Of a DNA stretch of 51,937 nucleotides, positions 1 to 8,004 are shown one piece after another. Both the position numbers and the translations under genes were made by a program. How positions within the stretch are numbered: the first letter of the stretch is position 1; each line of letters starts with the position of its first letter. The notes beneath the pieces are model-generated. The model did not search any database, was not told where the DNA came from, and saw nothing but the letters and a program-made list of their open reading frames with translations. Source of the DNA: Acinetobacter bereziniae (GTDB taxonomy: Bacteria; Pseudomonadota; Gammaproteobacteria; Pseudomonadales; Moraxellaceae); the NCBI GenBank assembly GCA_009912575.1, contig WNDP01000011.1:1-51937 (forward strand), read 5' to 3'.

Positions 1-473
1 TCATTGAAATGGATTGGTGGCAATCTGCACTTTTTAAAAACTTAAAAATCGTCTATACGCCAGCACAACATGGTTCTGGTCGTGGTTTACGTGATCAAAA
101 TATCGCGTTATGGGGTGGTTTTTCAGTGGTGTCTCAGCAGGGTCATTTCTTTTTTGCAGGAGATACTGGCTATGGTCCACATTTTAAAGAAATTCAAAAG
201 CGCTTAGGAGTACCACGTATTGCGCTATTGCCTATAGGTGCATATGAACCGCGCGCATTGATGAAATATATGCACATGAATCCACAAGATGCATTTCAGG
301 CGCATTTAGATTTACAAGCTAAACGCTCTTTGGCGATTCATTACCGTACTTTCCAATTGACTGATGAAAATCTTGATCAGCCTGAACTGGACTTACAGAA
401 GGCCATGAAGAATTCATCGAAAATGGTGAATCCATTCTACTGTATACGTGAAGGACGCAAGTTAGTGGTCTAA
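1..473 (+). CDS. MBL-fold metal-dependent hydrolase, C-terminal part (5' end outside window)
   Basis: The reading frame is open from the window edge, so this is the last ~157 residues of a longer protein. It looks like the C-terminal half of a metallo-beta-lactamase-fold hydrolase of the RomA/NAPE-PLD-like type (Lactamase_B_2). Visible signs are HGSGRG, the metal-ligand motif FAGDTGYG (Asp) and a late ligand histidine in LAIHYRTF. Such enzymes are usually cytoplasmic zinc hydrolases; NAPE-PLD relatives cleave phospholipids, but the substrate here cannot be inferred. The ATG at 9 is internal. A small secreted-protein gene follows 24 bases after the stop. Confidence 0.85.
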   Translation, partial: IEMDWWQSALFKNLKIVYTPAQHGSGRGLRDQNIALWGGFSVVSQQGHFFFAGDTGYGPHFKEIQKRLGVPRIALLPIGAYEPRALMKYMHMNPQDAFQAHLDLQAKRSLAIHYRTFQLTDENLDQPELDLQKAMKNSSKMVNPFYCIREGRKLVV

Positions 474-497
474 GCAATGTCAATAATAGAGGTCTGA

Positions 498-1020
498 ATG
501 ATAAAAATAGCTTTTAATGCATTGCTGTTATGCTTTGTAGCGGCTTCAGTTGTGGCAAAACCTATCAAAATTGATGCAAATGACGCAGTAGGTTGTATTT
601 CAGATGAACCATGTGCTATTGGCGAGCAGATGACGATAGCAACAACTGAAGATATTACATCTACAAATGATTTAGCGCATATTAAGCCACTCAATGAAAA
701 ATATAATTTGGAAACAGGGAATGAATGGAAATTAATTCATCAGCATTCAGATACTCAATTTTTTGAAAGTATCACCACCATATCTGACGGTGATCAACTT
801 ATCCAAGCTTGGGTAAAAAGTGTGAATCCAAAAAAAACAATATACAATTAATTATTATCAACTATTATGTAAGGATCGGACATTTAGCCGACTTGAGCAA
901 TTTAAAAGTCGAGATGATCAGGATTATAAGTTAGTCAAGAAAGTAGAGCATTATCGTCAAACACAATCTTTTGATCAGGCTGGTGAATTACTTCCAGTTT
1001 TAGAAAAGTTATGTAAATAG
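498..1020 (+). pseudogene. Secreted protein of unknown function, frameshifted in an A8 run
   Basis: The first frame runs from ATG 498 to a stop at 849-851 and encodes 117 residues. They begin with a clear signal peptide (hydrophobic core ending SVVAKP) and include a Cys pair in VGCISDEPC. The frame fails just after a run of eight A (830-837). If one A is skipped, translation continues without a stop through KQYTINYYQLLCKDRTF to the TAG at 1018-1020, adding a charged, coil-like tail that ends EKLCK. The natural protein is therefore probably about 173 residues and exported. I do not recognise the family. The break may be a sequencing error, a real mutation or slippage. Confidence 0.7.
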
Positions 1021-1087
1021 TTAAAATGGATTATCTTTATTAGAAAATAGTATTTATTCCTGATTAAAAAAATGAGGGAGCTGAACA

Positions 1088-1738
1088 ATGAACAGAATTC
1101 AATGTTTCCTGTTATCACTGGTAATATCTAGCACTGCTTTTGCAGAGAATCAAAATATAAAAATTAATCAAACTGTTTTTGAGTTAAAAAGTTCCTCAAA
1201 TCAAGATGATGTTGATCTCATTCGCAATGATATTGAACTTTATCGGCATGGCAAAAAACTTTTAACGCATACTCTATATGCAACATCTGGCGACTGTAGT
1301 ATCACTCAAATCGAAGTAGGTGATTATGCTGTTAAACAGAATCAGATTATTTTTTATACTTACTGGGCATCCGCAGACCGACAGGGGATATGGAGTTATC
1401 CTTATGGAGTCCGTAAACAAACCTATACTGTAGATGCAAAGGGAAATGTCAAATTAGTAAGTGCTTTACTGTACGTTGAAGATGTCATGGATGATCCGTT
1501 AAAGATAAATCCTGACGAAGGCTATCTGCAATTTCTACATCAGCCACCAAAAACTAAGCAACAGCAACGTGTATTGAATGATTATGTTCAAACTATGCAA
1601 ACCCAATATAAAGGGCGTTTTGTTCATGGGCAGGAACGGGTGTTGTTAATTAAAGAAGTAAAAACCAAATTGGCGCAACAAATTGCCCATGAAACACAGG
1701 GATGGAAAGAACAGTTTGGCAACAATGCCCGTATGTAA
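1088..1738 (+). CDS. Exported protein of unknown function
   Basis: This encodes 216 residues. The N-terminus is a typical Sec signal peptide (LLSLVISSTAFA|EN), so the mature protein is probably periplasmic. The start is backed by a purine-rich ribosome site (GAGGGAG) eight bases upstream of the ATG. The mature part is mixed charge with aromatic patches (YTYWASADRQGIWSYPYG) and a helical, Gln/Lys-rich C-terminus. No known family or catalytic motif is recognised. It follows the frameshifted secreted gene on the same strand and converges with the DoxX-like gene, with only two bases between the stops. Both upstream genes encode small exported proteins, which may hint at shared envelope biology; that is inference only. 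Confidence 0.7.
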   Translation: MNRIQCFLLSLVISSTAFAENQNIKINQTVFELKSSSNQDDVDLIRNDIELYRHGKKLLTHTLYATSGDCSITQIEVGDYAVKQNQIIFYTYWASADRQGIWSYPYGVRKQTYTVDAKGNVKLVSALLYVEDVMDDPLKINPDEGYLQFLHQPPKTKQQQRVLNDYVQTMQTQYKGRFVHGQERVLLIKEVKTKLAQQIAHETQGWKEQFGNNARM

Positions 1739-1740
1739 AT

Positions 1741-2139
1741 TTACGAATGTTTAGCAGTGTCCAAAAGCTGTAATGCAACGATTGAAAGTGCAGCCATAGC
1801 TGTATTCATGATGAATGGATTAAATCCCTGAACAAAGTAGTGTGGATAGACAACTGCAACCACCACGATAAAAAACAGCATTGCCATGATATTTAAATAA
1901 TGTAGTACCTTTGATTGCCTAAAAATTAAAAACAATATGCCAAATATGATTTCTCCAACGCCAGAGAGTTGGATTAAGCTTGGAACGCTCAGGAATTGAA
2001 TCCCCGTAAATTCCCAAAACAGCTGTTCTTCAATAACCTTATATATGACTTTAGGCACCAAGCCTTGATAAATCCATAACATCGCCAAAGTGATTTGAAT
2101 GCTGATTAAGGCACGATTAATTGCTTGAAGTGGATTCAT
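1741..2139 (-). CDS. DoxX-like integral membrane protein
   Basis: This encodes 132 residues with four predicted membrane helices. It resembles the DoxX-like family (LSGVGEIIFGILFL, then LNIMAMLFFIVVVAVVYP). The start chosen is ATG 2139 (MNPLQAINRALISIQ), which leaves GGA at a workable distance upstream. Upstream in-frame codons add only a non-conserved leader. It overlaps the 3' end of the DCC-family gene by 23 bases, so the two are almost certainly cotranscribed and translationally coupled. DCC/DUF393 and DoxX proteins recur side by side in bacteria, suggesting a membrane redox function; the actual reaction is not known. Confidence 0.75.
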   Translation of the reverse strand: MNPLQAINRALISIQITLAMLWIYQGLVPKVIYKVIEEQLFWEFTGIQFLSVPSLIQLSGVGEIIFGILFLIFRQSKVLHYLNIMAMLFFIVVVAVVYPHYFVQGFNPFIMNTAMAALSIVALQLLDTAKHS

Positions 2140-2572
2140 AAACAGCATATTCCAAAAAATGGTGTTGATGATGTGAAGAAATGAATAAGCATTGATCTGT
2201 GGTACCAAATAGACGATAGCGATTTAAAGCAATTCGGCGATACACAAAGTCTCGGATAAACTTTGGAATTAAATAACCAATTTTTAATCCTGTAAAAGGA
2301 AAACCTAGTTCTTCAATGACTTTTAAAAATGCTGTAGATTCACTGGCTGCTTGTCCATTTTTTATGACCAGCATGGTATCAAAGTGCTCAGTGGACATTT
2401 GATAGTAGCTTAAAATGGCTTGACCCAACGGAGATTGAACTGAGGCTAATTTAAATCTTGCTTGAGTATCATACTGAATTAAAAATTTTGCCCAAGCATT
2501 GCACAACACACAAATTGCGTCGAATAAGATAATGTCATGTTGTTGAATAATCTCTTCAATTTTCTGTTGCAT
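2117..2572 (-). CDS. DCC family thiol-disulfide oxidoreductase-like protein (DUF393)
   Basis: This encodes 151 residues. The N-terminal strand and CxxC (IILFDAICVLC, Cys21 and Cys24) match the DCC family, which normally reads YDGxCPLC; here the Gly and Pro are replaced. The middle holds the usual amphipathic helices and the KIGYLIPKFIRDFVY segment before the final Arg-rich helix. ATG 2572 was chosen because GAGAGTGA precedes it. A TTG 30 bases further up would add an atypical leader. It heads a two-gene operon with the DoxX-like gene, and the terminator of katA lies just upstream. The role is likely redox or electron transfer at the membrane, with unknown substrate. Confidence 0.75.
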   Translation of the reverse strand: MQQKIEEIIQQHDIILFDAICVLCNAWAKFLIQYDTQARFKLASVQSPLGQAILSYYQMSTEHFDTMLVIKNGQAASESTAFLKVIEELGFPFTGLKIGYLIPKFIRDFVYRRIALNRYRLFGTTDQCLFISSHHQHHFLEYAVYESTSSN

Positions 2573-2623
2573 GCTTTCACTCTCGATTGGAGTTTTTTTC
2601 AATATAGTTGATTTATAGACAAT

Positions 2624-2649
2624 AAAAAACCACCCGAAGGTGGTTTTTT
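2624..2649 (-). terminator. Intrinsic terminator of the catalase gene
   Basis: The hairpin has stem ACCACC/GGTGGT with loop CGAA, flanked by A and T runs on both sides so that it can act in either direction. It lies 14 bases beyond the catalase stop and before the DCC gene start, separating the two minus-strand units. Confidence 0.85.
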
Positions 2650-2662
2650 ATGTTTCTATCAA

Positions 2663-4183
2663 TTATAGAAAACCAGGATGCCCTTTAGCAGGATCACTGT
2701 CTCGAGCAGCTTGCGCATCGGCTACGCTGAGCCCTAATGCTTTTGCAACACCTTCGCCATATGCAGGATCACATGCATAGCAGTTGCGGATATGACGATA
2801 CTTGATGAAGTCCAAGGCATCGCCCATCGCACCCGCCGTATTGTCAAATAAGGCTTGTTTCTGTGTATCATTCATTAAGTTGAACAAGGCACGAGGTTGG
2901 CTAAAATAGTCTGCGTCATCTAGACGGAAGTCCCAATAATCGGCATCACCACTGATTTTTAATGGAGGCTCTTTAAACTCAGCCTGTTCTTGCCATTGAC
3001 CAAAACTATTCGGTTCATAGTGCGGTAAGCCACCATAGTTGGCATCTACACGGCCTTGACCATCACGATGATTGGAGTGAACAGGGCAACGTGCAGCGTT
3101 GACTGGGATCTGTTGATAATTCACACCAAGACGGTAACGTTGCGCATCTGCATAGTTAAAAAGTCGTGCTTGTAACATACGGTCAGGTGAGACGCTGATT
3201 CCTGGCACTAAATTACTTGGTGCAAATGCTGACTGTTCAACATCTAAAAAGAAGTTTTCAGGATTTTTATTCAGCTCAAATTCACCAACATCAATCAACG
3301 GATAGTCTGCATGTGGCCAAACTTTGGTGAGGTCAAATGGATGATATGGAACTTTTTCTGCATCAGTTTCTGGCATGATTTGGACTTGAAGTTTCCACTT
3401 TGGAAAGTTGCCATTTTCAATTGAATCGAAGAGATCACGTTGGTTACTTTCACGGTCTTTTGCAACGACTGCTTCAGCTTCAGCATCAGTTAGATTTTCG
3501 ATACCTTGTTGTGTACGGAAATGAAATTTTACCCAAAAGCGTTCATTGTTTGCATTGATGAAGCTATATGTATGACTACCGAAACCATGCATATGACGGA
3601 AGCTTTTTGGAATACCACGATCAGACATTACAATCGTAACTTGATGCAACGCTTCTGGTAATAATGTCCAGAAATCCCAGTTATTGGTTGCACTACGTAG
3701 ATTGGTTTTAGGATCACGTTTTACGGCTTTATTTAAGTCTGGAAATTTACGTGGGTCACGCATGAAAAATACAGGTGTATTGTTTCCGACAAGGTCCCAG
3801 TTACCTTCTTCAGTATAGAATTTTAATGCAAAACCACGAATATTTCGTTCCGCATCTGCTGCACCACGTTCACCTGCGACTGTTGTCAAACGAGCGAACA
3901 TTTCTGTTTTCTTACCAATTTGTGAAAAGATTTTGGCGCGTGTGTACTGTGTGATGTCATGAGTTACGGTAAATGTACCAAAAGCACCAGAACCCTTGGC
4001 ATGCATTCGACGCTCAGGAATCACCTCACGGACAAAGTTAGCGAGCTTTTCATTTAACCATAAATCTTGTGCAAGCAGAGGACCTCGTGCGCCTGCCGTT
4101 AAACTATTTTGGTTGTCTACAACAGGCGCACCAAAAGCAGTTGTTAGGTGGGTGACAGGGCATTTTTTTGAGTCTTGGCTCAT
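2663..4183 (-). CDS. katA: Monofunctional heme catalase (clade 3 type)
   Basis: A 506-residue small-subunit catalase that dismutates hydrogen peroxide in the cytoplasm. The distal heme histidine is His61 ([14 protein letters not shown]), the catalytic Asn lies in [11 protein letters not shown] (134-135), and the proximal heme tyrosine is Tyr344 in the RxFxY motif (RLFNY). The length fits the small-subunit class without the flavodoxin-like extension. The start is supported by GGAG seven bases upstream of ATG. The gene is monocistronic: a long 5' region with inverted repeats precedes it and a strong terminator follows. Peroxide control by an OxyR-type regulator would be normal for the family, but no confident OxyR site was identified. 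The katA symbol follows family convention and the exact paralogue is not certain. Confidence 0.95.
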   Translation of the reverse strand: MSQDSKKCPVTHLTTAFGAPVVDNQNSLTAGARGPLLAQDLWLNEKLANFVREVIPERRMHAKGSGAFGTFTVTHDITQYTRAKIFSQIGKKTEMFARLTTVAGERGAADAERNIRGFALKFYTEEGNWDLVGNNTPVFFMRDPRKFPDLNKAVKRDPKTNLRSATNNWDFWTLLPEALHQVTIVMSDRGIPKSFRHMHGFGSHTYSFINANNERFWVKFHFRTQQGIENLTDAEAEAVVAKDRESNQRDLFDSIENGNFPKWKLQVQIMPETDAEKVPYHPFDLTKVWPHADYPLIDVGEFELNKNPENFFLDVEQSAFAPSNLVPGISVSPDRMLQARLFNYADAQRYRLGVNYQQIPVNAARCPVHSNHRDGQGRVDANYGGLPHYEPNSFGQWQEQAEFKEPPLKISGDADYWDFRLDDADYFSQPRALFNLMNDTQKQALFDNTAGAMGDALDFIKYRHIRNCYACDPAYGEGVAKALGLSVADAQAARDSDPAKGHPGFL

Positions 4184-4315
4184 TCTATTTCTCCATTTTT
4201 AATTAATCATGTATTCATTTTTGAATAGATGGAATAGATAAAGAATATTCGCTATTACATGACATTAACTGTATTTGAAAAACCAATATAGTGAACAATT
4301 GTTAAATCTATTTGT

Positions 4316-4363
4316 CCTTAAATTAAATGATTAATATTTTAATTTAAGGCACAGTACAGTGCC
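4316..4363. promoter_or_regulatory. 12-bp perfect inverted repeat and adjoining GGCAC palindrome upstream of katA
   Basis: CCTTAAATTAAA at 4316-4327 is repeated inverted at 4338-4349 with a 10-base spacer. It runs directly into GGCACAGTACAGTGCC (4348-4363), itself a palindrome with one mismatched pair. The site is 133-180 bases upstream of the catalase start in a 530-base region without genes. The rest of 4184-4672 shows only AT-rich sequence and no convincing reading frame. The repeats could be a regulator operator or an mRNA hairpin. Confidence 0.4.
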
Positions 4364-4672
4364 GCATATCTACTTTAGAAACACAGCTCCTTTACGAAGC
4401 ATTGAGTGCTTTTTAAAGAGATAGCTAAAGTTTAAGTTGAACTTTACTATTTGTTAAATTGATAAAAATATTATATTTGATTTGTTTTTACGATTAATTG
4501 ATTGTGCATACCCATTTACAAGCTAGGAAGAGCGACTCAATAAATTTTTGCAATATTGAAATTAAAATATAGCTTCTCTGGGAATAGTCGTGTCTTCTTT
4601 AAATCTGAAAGTAAAGACAATACTGTTAAACTTCCTATAAATATAAGATATTTCGCCTAAGAAAAGTGAATG

Positions 4673-4704
4673 GTAAAAATGAAGAGTCATGCGACTATCT
4701 TCTT
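4673..4704 (-). terminator. Probable terminator of the TetR gene
   Basis: On the minus strand a GAAGA(TA)GTC/GAC-TCTTC hairpin with loop GCAT is followed by ATTTTTA, ten bases beyond the TetR stop. The stem has a two-base bulge, so it is of moderate strength. Confidence 0.5.
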
Positions 4705-4713
4705 CTTTTTAAC

Positions 4714-5343
4714 TCAGCGATTTCCCTCATCTGAAATAACACTGAGTTGCTGAAAGATTTCATTTTCTAAAACTTTCCAATTTTTAAACTCAGGTTCAAT
4801 CAACAATGTCTGAGAGACAAAACCATAGCAAATTCGTTGTACGTTTAGACTGATCTGTTCGAGTTGTTGATTATCCTGAATAAAAGGTTTCAGTATGTTT
4901 TGCCACATCTGTACCATCATGGCATAACTTTTTTGATAAGTTTCTATACTTGAAACCTGCCGTTCTAAGAGAAAAGACTGCGCCCATAAAAACTGTTGGG
5001 ATTGGATTTGCTCGAGTTGAAAATGAATGATTTGCGCTAAATAGTCAGTGAAACTCAAATCTGTGGATAAGTCATATCTGCTTTGTGCATAACTTTTAAG
5101 AGTTTCAGCATTGTTTTTAACATGTTGGTGAATGATTAACGCAATCAAATCTTCTTTTTTTGAAAAATACTCATAAAAGGTGCCTAAACCAACTCCCGCA
5201 ATATCTGTAATTTCTCGAATGGTAATTTTATGGGCAGGATGTTGATGTAAAAGCCGAACAAAGCTTTCAATCAACGCTTCTTGCGTGATACGAGCCCTTG
5301 ATTGGCGAGGTTTACGACGTACATTGATTGCAGGTAAAGCCAT
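4714..5343 (-). CDS. TetR/AcrR family transcriptional regulator
   Basis: This encodes 209 residues. The N-terminal helix-turn-helix is textbook TetR: ALIESFVRLLHQ, then KITIREITDIAGVGLGTFYEYFSKKEDLIALI (about residues 24-72). An Arg/Lys-rich arm (RRKPRQSRARI) precedes it. The ligand domain is not diagnostic. It is transcribed away from the AidB-type dehydrogenase with 81 bases between the starts, the usual arrangement for a local repressor of the divergent gene, so acyl-CoA or fatty-acid-related control is a reasonable inference. A hairpin terminator follows. Confidence 0.88.
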   Translation of the reverse strand: MALPAINVRRKPRQSRARITQEALIESFVRLLHQHPAHKITIREITDIAGVGLGTFYEYFSKKEDLIALIIHQHVKNNAETLKSYAQSRYDLSTDLSFTDYLAQIIHFQLEQIQSQQFLWAQSFLLERQVSSIETYQKSYAMMVQMWQNILKPFIQDNQQLEQISLNVQRICYGFVSQTLLIEPEFKNWKVLENEIFQQLSVISDEGNR

Positions 5344-5424
5344 AAAAATAATCCGAACATCCTTGAAGGTATTTTCTTCTATACTGAATGTAATTGGTTA
5401 AAACAACAAGATAGGATTTTCAGG

Positions 5425-7083
5425 ATGAACACGCTACAAAATTGGCAAACCCATGAAATCAGTAACCAGTTTGACGAGTTACAAGCTTACAATCTATTCG
5501 AAACAGATCAGGTTTTGCAGGAAATATTGCAACGTTATGGCAGTACAGATCAGCAAAATCTCAGCAAACTCGCACAAATTGCGGGTTCCACAGAATATTA
5601 TCAATATGCCGACTTAGCCAATCGTCATACCCCTGAATTACATGCATTTGATACCCGTGGTCGCCGTAAGGATTTCTTAGAGTTTCATCCTGCATGGCAC
5701 CAATGGATGAAGCTCAATCGTCAATTTAATACCCATGCCTATCCATTTAATCATCCACAATCCCGTACCAAATGGGTTGATTGGGCAGCACGTTTCTTTC
5801 TGAGTGGGCAAGTTGAGTGTGGCAATTTATGTCCAAACTCAATGACTTTAGGCAGTATTCCGCTCATTCAAAATGAACCTGAATTGTGGGCAAAAGTGGG
5901 TGAAAAACTACTATCCACTGAATATGATGAACGAGATTTGCCAATTGCTCAGAAAAAGTCCATTTGGTTAGGTATGGGGATGACGGAGAAGCAAGGCGGT
6001 TCAGATGTTCGAGCCAATCAAACCACCGCAGTACCTGTTGACGAATCAGGTCGTGGGCAGGCTTATCTACTGACGGGACACAAATGGTTTTTCTCAGCCC
6101 CCATGTGTGATGCTCATTTAGTTGTTGCGAAAACTGAACGAGATGGTTTGGCTTGTTTCTTTGTTCCACGTTGGTTGGAAGATGGCACGAAAAACAATAT
6201 CCATGTGCAACGTTTAAAAGATAAAGTGGGTAATCGAAGTAACTCAAGTTCAGAAGTCGAATTTAAAAATGCTTGGGGCATCATGATCGGAGAAGCAGGG
6301 CGGGGTATTCCAACCATTATTGAAATGGCAAATTACACGCGTTTAACCTGTTCAGTGGGTTCAAGTGCGATGTTAAGACAAGCCTTGGTACAGTGCATCG
6401 CCTATACACGGCAACGTAAAGCTTTTGGTAAACATTTGGCAGAACACCCTTTGATGCAAGCGGTGTTAGCAGATTTAGCCTTGGAAACTGAAGCTGCTAT
6501 GCAACTGAGCTTTCATTTAGCACATTGCTATGAAAATACAGATGAATTATCACTGGCGTGGAAACGGATCATGACCCCAGCCGCAAAGTTCTGGATATGT
6601 AAACGCACTGTGGAATTGTCTGGCGAGATGATGGAGGTTTTTGGTGGTAATGGATATGTCGATACTGGAATTATGGCGCGTATTTTTAAAGAAGCGCCAG
6701 TGAACACGATTTGGGAAGGTTCAGGGAATGTAATGTGTTTGGATGTATTGCGTGCCATTCAACGTGATCGTGAATCAATCGAAGCATTGTTCCAGTCGTT
6801 TGCAAAAGTGACGTCCCAAAATTCTATTTTACAGGCAGAGTTACAGGATTTATTTAACTTATTCAGTACACTACAAGCAGATGACTTACAGTTTTCTGCA
6901 CGTAGTTTGGTCAGTCGATTAGTTGTTTTGGCACAGGCGATCTTACTTAAACAGTTTGCACCTGATTTTGTTGCTGATGCTTTCATTTCAACACGTTACC
7001 ATCCATTTTATGGGCGAGTTGTTGGAATGCTGAATGCTCAATCGGTAGATGTAGAAAGATTATTAGACAGAGCTTTTACTTAA
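5425..7083 (+). CDS. aidB: AidB-type acyl-CoA dehydrogenase
   Basis: A 552-residue flavoprotein of the acyl-CoA dehydrogenase superfamily, AidB subgroup (E. coli AidB is 541 residues). AidB-like signatures appear in order: MGMTEKQGGSDVRANQT, GHKWFFSAPMCDA, RLKDKVGNRSNSSSEVEF, TRQRKAFGKHL, MEVFGGNGYVDTG and the final EGSGNVMCLDVLR. E. coli AidB is part of the adaptive response to alkylation, binds DNA and has weak isovaleryl-CoA dehydrogenase activity; no Ada-box-type operator was found here, and the TetR neighbour suggests a metabolic inducer instead. The start follows an AGGATTTTCAGG leader. A strong terminator follows, and a degraded copy of the last ~200 bases lies about 0.84 kb downstream. 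Confidence 0.9.
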   Translation: MNTLQNWQTHEISNQFDELQAYNLFETDQVLQEILQRYGSTDQQNLSKLAQIAGSTEYYQYADLANRHTPELHAFDTRGRRKDFLEFHPAWHQWMKLNRQFNTHAYPFNHPQSRTKWVDWAARFFLSGQVECGNLCPNSMTLGSIPLIQNEPELWAKVGEKLLSTEYDERDLPIAQKKSIWLGMGMTEKQGGSDVRANQTTAVPVDESGRGQAYLLTGHKWFFSAPMCDAHLVVAKTERDGLACFFVPRWLEDGTKNNIHVQRLKDKVGNRSNSSSEVEFKNAWGIMIGEAGRGIPTIIEMANYTRLTCSVGSSAMLRQALVQCIAYTRQRKAFGKHLAEHPLMQAVLADLALETEAAMQLSFHLAHCYENTDELSLAWKRIMTPAAKFWICKRTVELSGEMMEVFGGNGYVDTGIMARIFKEAPVNTIWEGSGNVMCLDVLRAIQRDRESIEALFQSFAKVTSQNSILQAELQDLFNLFSTLQADDLQFSARSLVSRLVVLAQAILLKQFAPDFVADAFISTRYHPFYGRVVGMLNAQSVDVERLLDRAFT

Positions 7084-7102
7084 ATTTCTTTGGCTCTGTC
7101 AG

Positions 7103-7135
7103 GAAGGGCATTATTTATATAATGCCCTTCTTTTT
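7103..7135 (+). terminator. Intrinsic terminator of aidB
   Basis: A perfect 12-bp stem GAAGGGCATTAT / ATAATGCCCTTC (7103-7114 and 7119-7130) with loop TTAT is followed by five T. Confidence 0.93.
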
Positions 7136-7179
7136 AAGCGACTTTCATCAAAGTTCAAGCTCGAAATACGTAATCGGAA

Positions 7180-7293
7180 TTACTTTTGTTTTTTAAGATT
7201 TTTCTTGAGCTTTTTCAATTTACCTTCGTGTTTAGAAATTTTTTCCAAACGGGCTTTGATTTTCTGCTTTAAAGATTTAACTTGCTTAGACAT
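7180..7293 (-). CDS. 37-residue highly basic peptide
   Basis: A small reading frame starts MSKQVKSLKQKIKARLEK and contains only Lys/Arg-rich, helix-forming sequence to its end (LKKLKKNLKKQK). AAGGAG is ideally placed seven bases before this ATG; a second ATG lies immediately upstream. The Shine-Dalgarno sits inside the last codons of the ribbon-helix-helix gene, whose stop is four to five bases away, so the two are translationally coupled. Composition suggests a nucleic-acid- or ribosome-binding helix or coiled coil. No family is recognised. Confidence 0.6.
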   Translation of the reverse strand: MSKQVKSLKQKIKARLEKISKHEGKLKKLKKNLKKQK

Positions 7294-7297
7294 CATG

Positions 7298-7492
7298 TTA
7301 CTCCTTAGTTTGAGTATCCGTTGGCTGATGTTTTTTGATAAAACTACGGATAAATTTTCTTAATTCACGTGCTGCACTGGTGTCCATTGTTTCACAGAGT
7401 TGTAAAAATTGATCACGCTCAGCACTGTTAATGCGAATTAAGAGTTGCCCATCTTTTTTATTCACCTTTGTCTTTTTGGGTAATTCAGCCAT
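7298..7492 (-). CDS. Small ribbon-helix-helix-like DNA-binding protein
   Basis: This encodes 64 residues. GQLLIRINSAERDQFLQLCETMDTSAARELRKFIRSF has the strand-helix-helix pattern of Arc/MetJ/CopG proteins: an alternating hydrophobic beta-strand, a helix, a turn, then a second amphipathic helix starting TSAARELR. The ATG at 7492 was preferred because GGGG lies 12 bases upstream and the further in-frame leader looks like the operator region. A near-perfect 13-bp inverted repeat lies 29 bases upstream and may be its own operator. It is followed by the basic 37-residue peptide gene. A toxin-antitoxin role is possible but the partner does not resemble a known toxin. Confidence 0.6.
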   Translation of the reverse strand: MAELPKKTKVNKKDGQLLIRINSAERDQFLQLCETMDTSAARELRKFIRSFIKKHQPTDTQTKE

Positions 7493-7520
7493 GACGTATT
7501 TATCCCCAAAGGTGATAATC

Positions 7521-7551
7521 AAAAATGTATATACAATATATATGCATTTTT
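7521..7551. promoter_or_regulatory. Inverted repeat upstream of the ribbon-helix-helix gene, candidate operator
   Basis: AAAAATGTATATA (7521-7533) is repeated inverted at 7539-7551 with one mismatch and a five-base spacer. It lies in the expected promoter region of the minus-strand gene starting at 7492. Ribbon-helix-helix repressors commonly bind such palindromes in their own promoters. Confidence 0.45.
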
Positions 7552-7645
7552 TAAATTCAGCAAATTTATATTGTTGAAAATATTTAATATTTTGTGTTTT
7601 ATTGAAAGTTGTTGTAATTGGTGTTTTATTTTGGCAATTAACTAA

Positions 7646-7914
7646 TTGTTATCGCAGTCATTATTTTGGACCAAAAATAGTTTTAAAAAAGTGAAAGTAA
7701 ACCGTAGATTGCAAATGATCAAATTGCAATTTATGGCAAGTAGCTTATTCAGTCGATTGGTTATCTTGGTACAGATAATCTTACTAAAACAGTTCGCACT
7801 TGACTCGTTGAGGATGCTTTTTGCTACGCCGTATTGCCTATGTTATCTGCGGTTTTTGGTAAGCTTAATATCCAATCTGTAGATGTAGAAAGATTATTCG
7901 ATAGTGTCTTGCTG
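7646..7914 (+). pseudogene. Degraded duplicate of the aidB 3' end
   Basis: From about 7705 the DNA aligns to the last ~200 bases of aidB. TCAGTCGATT at 7749 matches 6911, the stretch around TCTTACTAAAACAGTT matches TCTTACTTAAACAGTT, and GTAGATGTAGAAAGATTATT at 7879-7898 is identical to 7045-7064. The offset drifts from 838 to 834 bases, so small indels have accumulated and the frame is broken. The 78-residue open frame here is only a relic (SRLVILVQIILLKQFA compared with SRLVVLAQAILLKQFA). It is most simply a remnant of a tandem duplication in which most of the second copy was lost or replaced by the ribbon-helix-helix module. Confidence 0.8.
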
Positions 7915-7942
7915 AATTATATGTATGGATTAGATTTTAAAC

Positions 7943-7969
7943 AAAGCCCACCGATTTAAAATGGGCTCA
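7943..7969 (-). terminator. Probable terminator of the OmpA-like lipoprotein gene
   Basis: On the minus strand AGCCCA / TGGGCT (7945-7950 and 7962-7967) forms a short stem with an 11-base loop followed by TTTGTTT, about 40 bases past the stop at 8005. Confidence 0.5.
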
Positions 7970-8004
7970 GTCTAATTCAACAATTCAACAGTTCAAAAGA
8001 AAGG

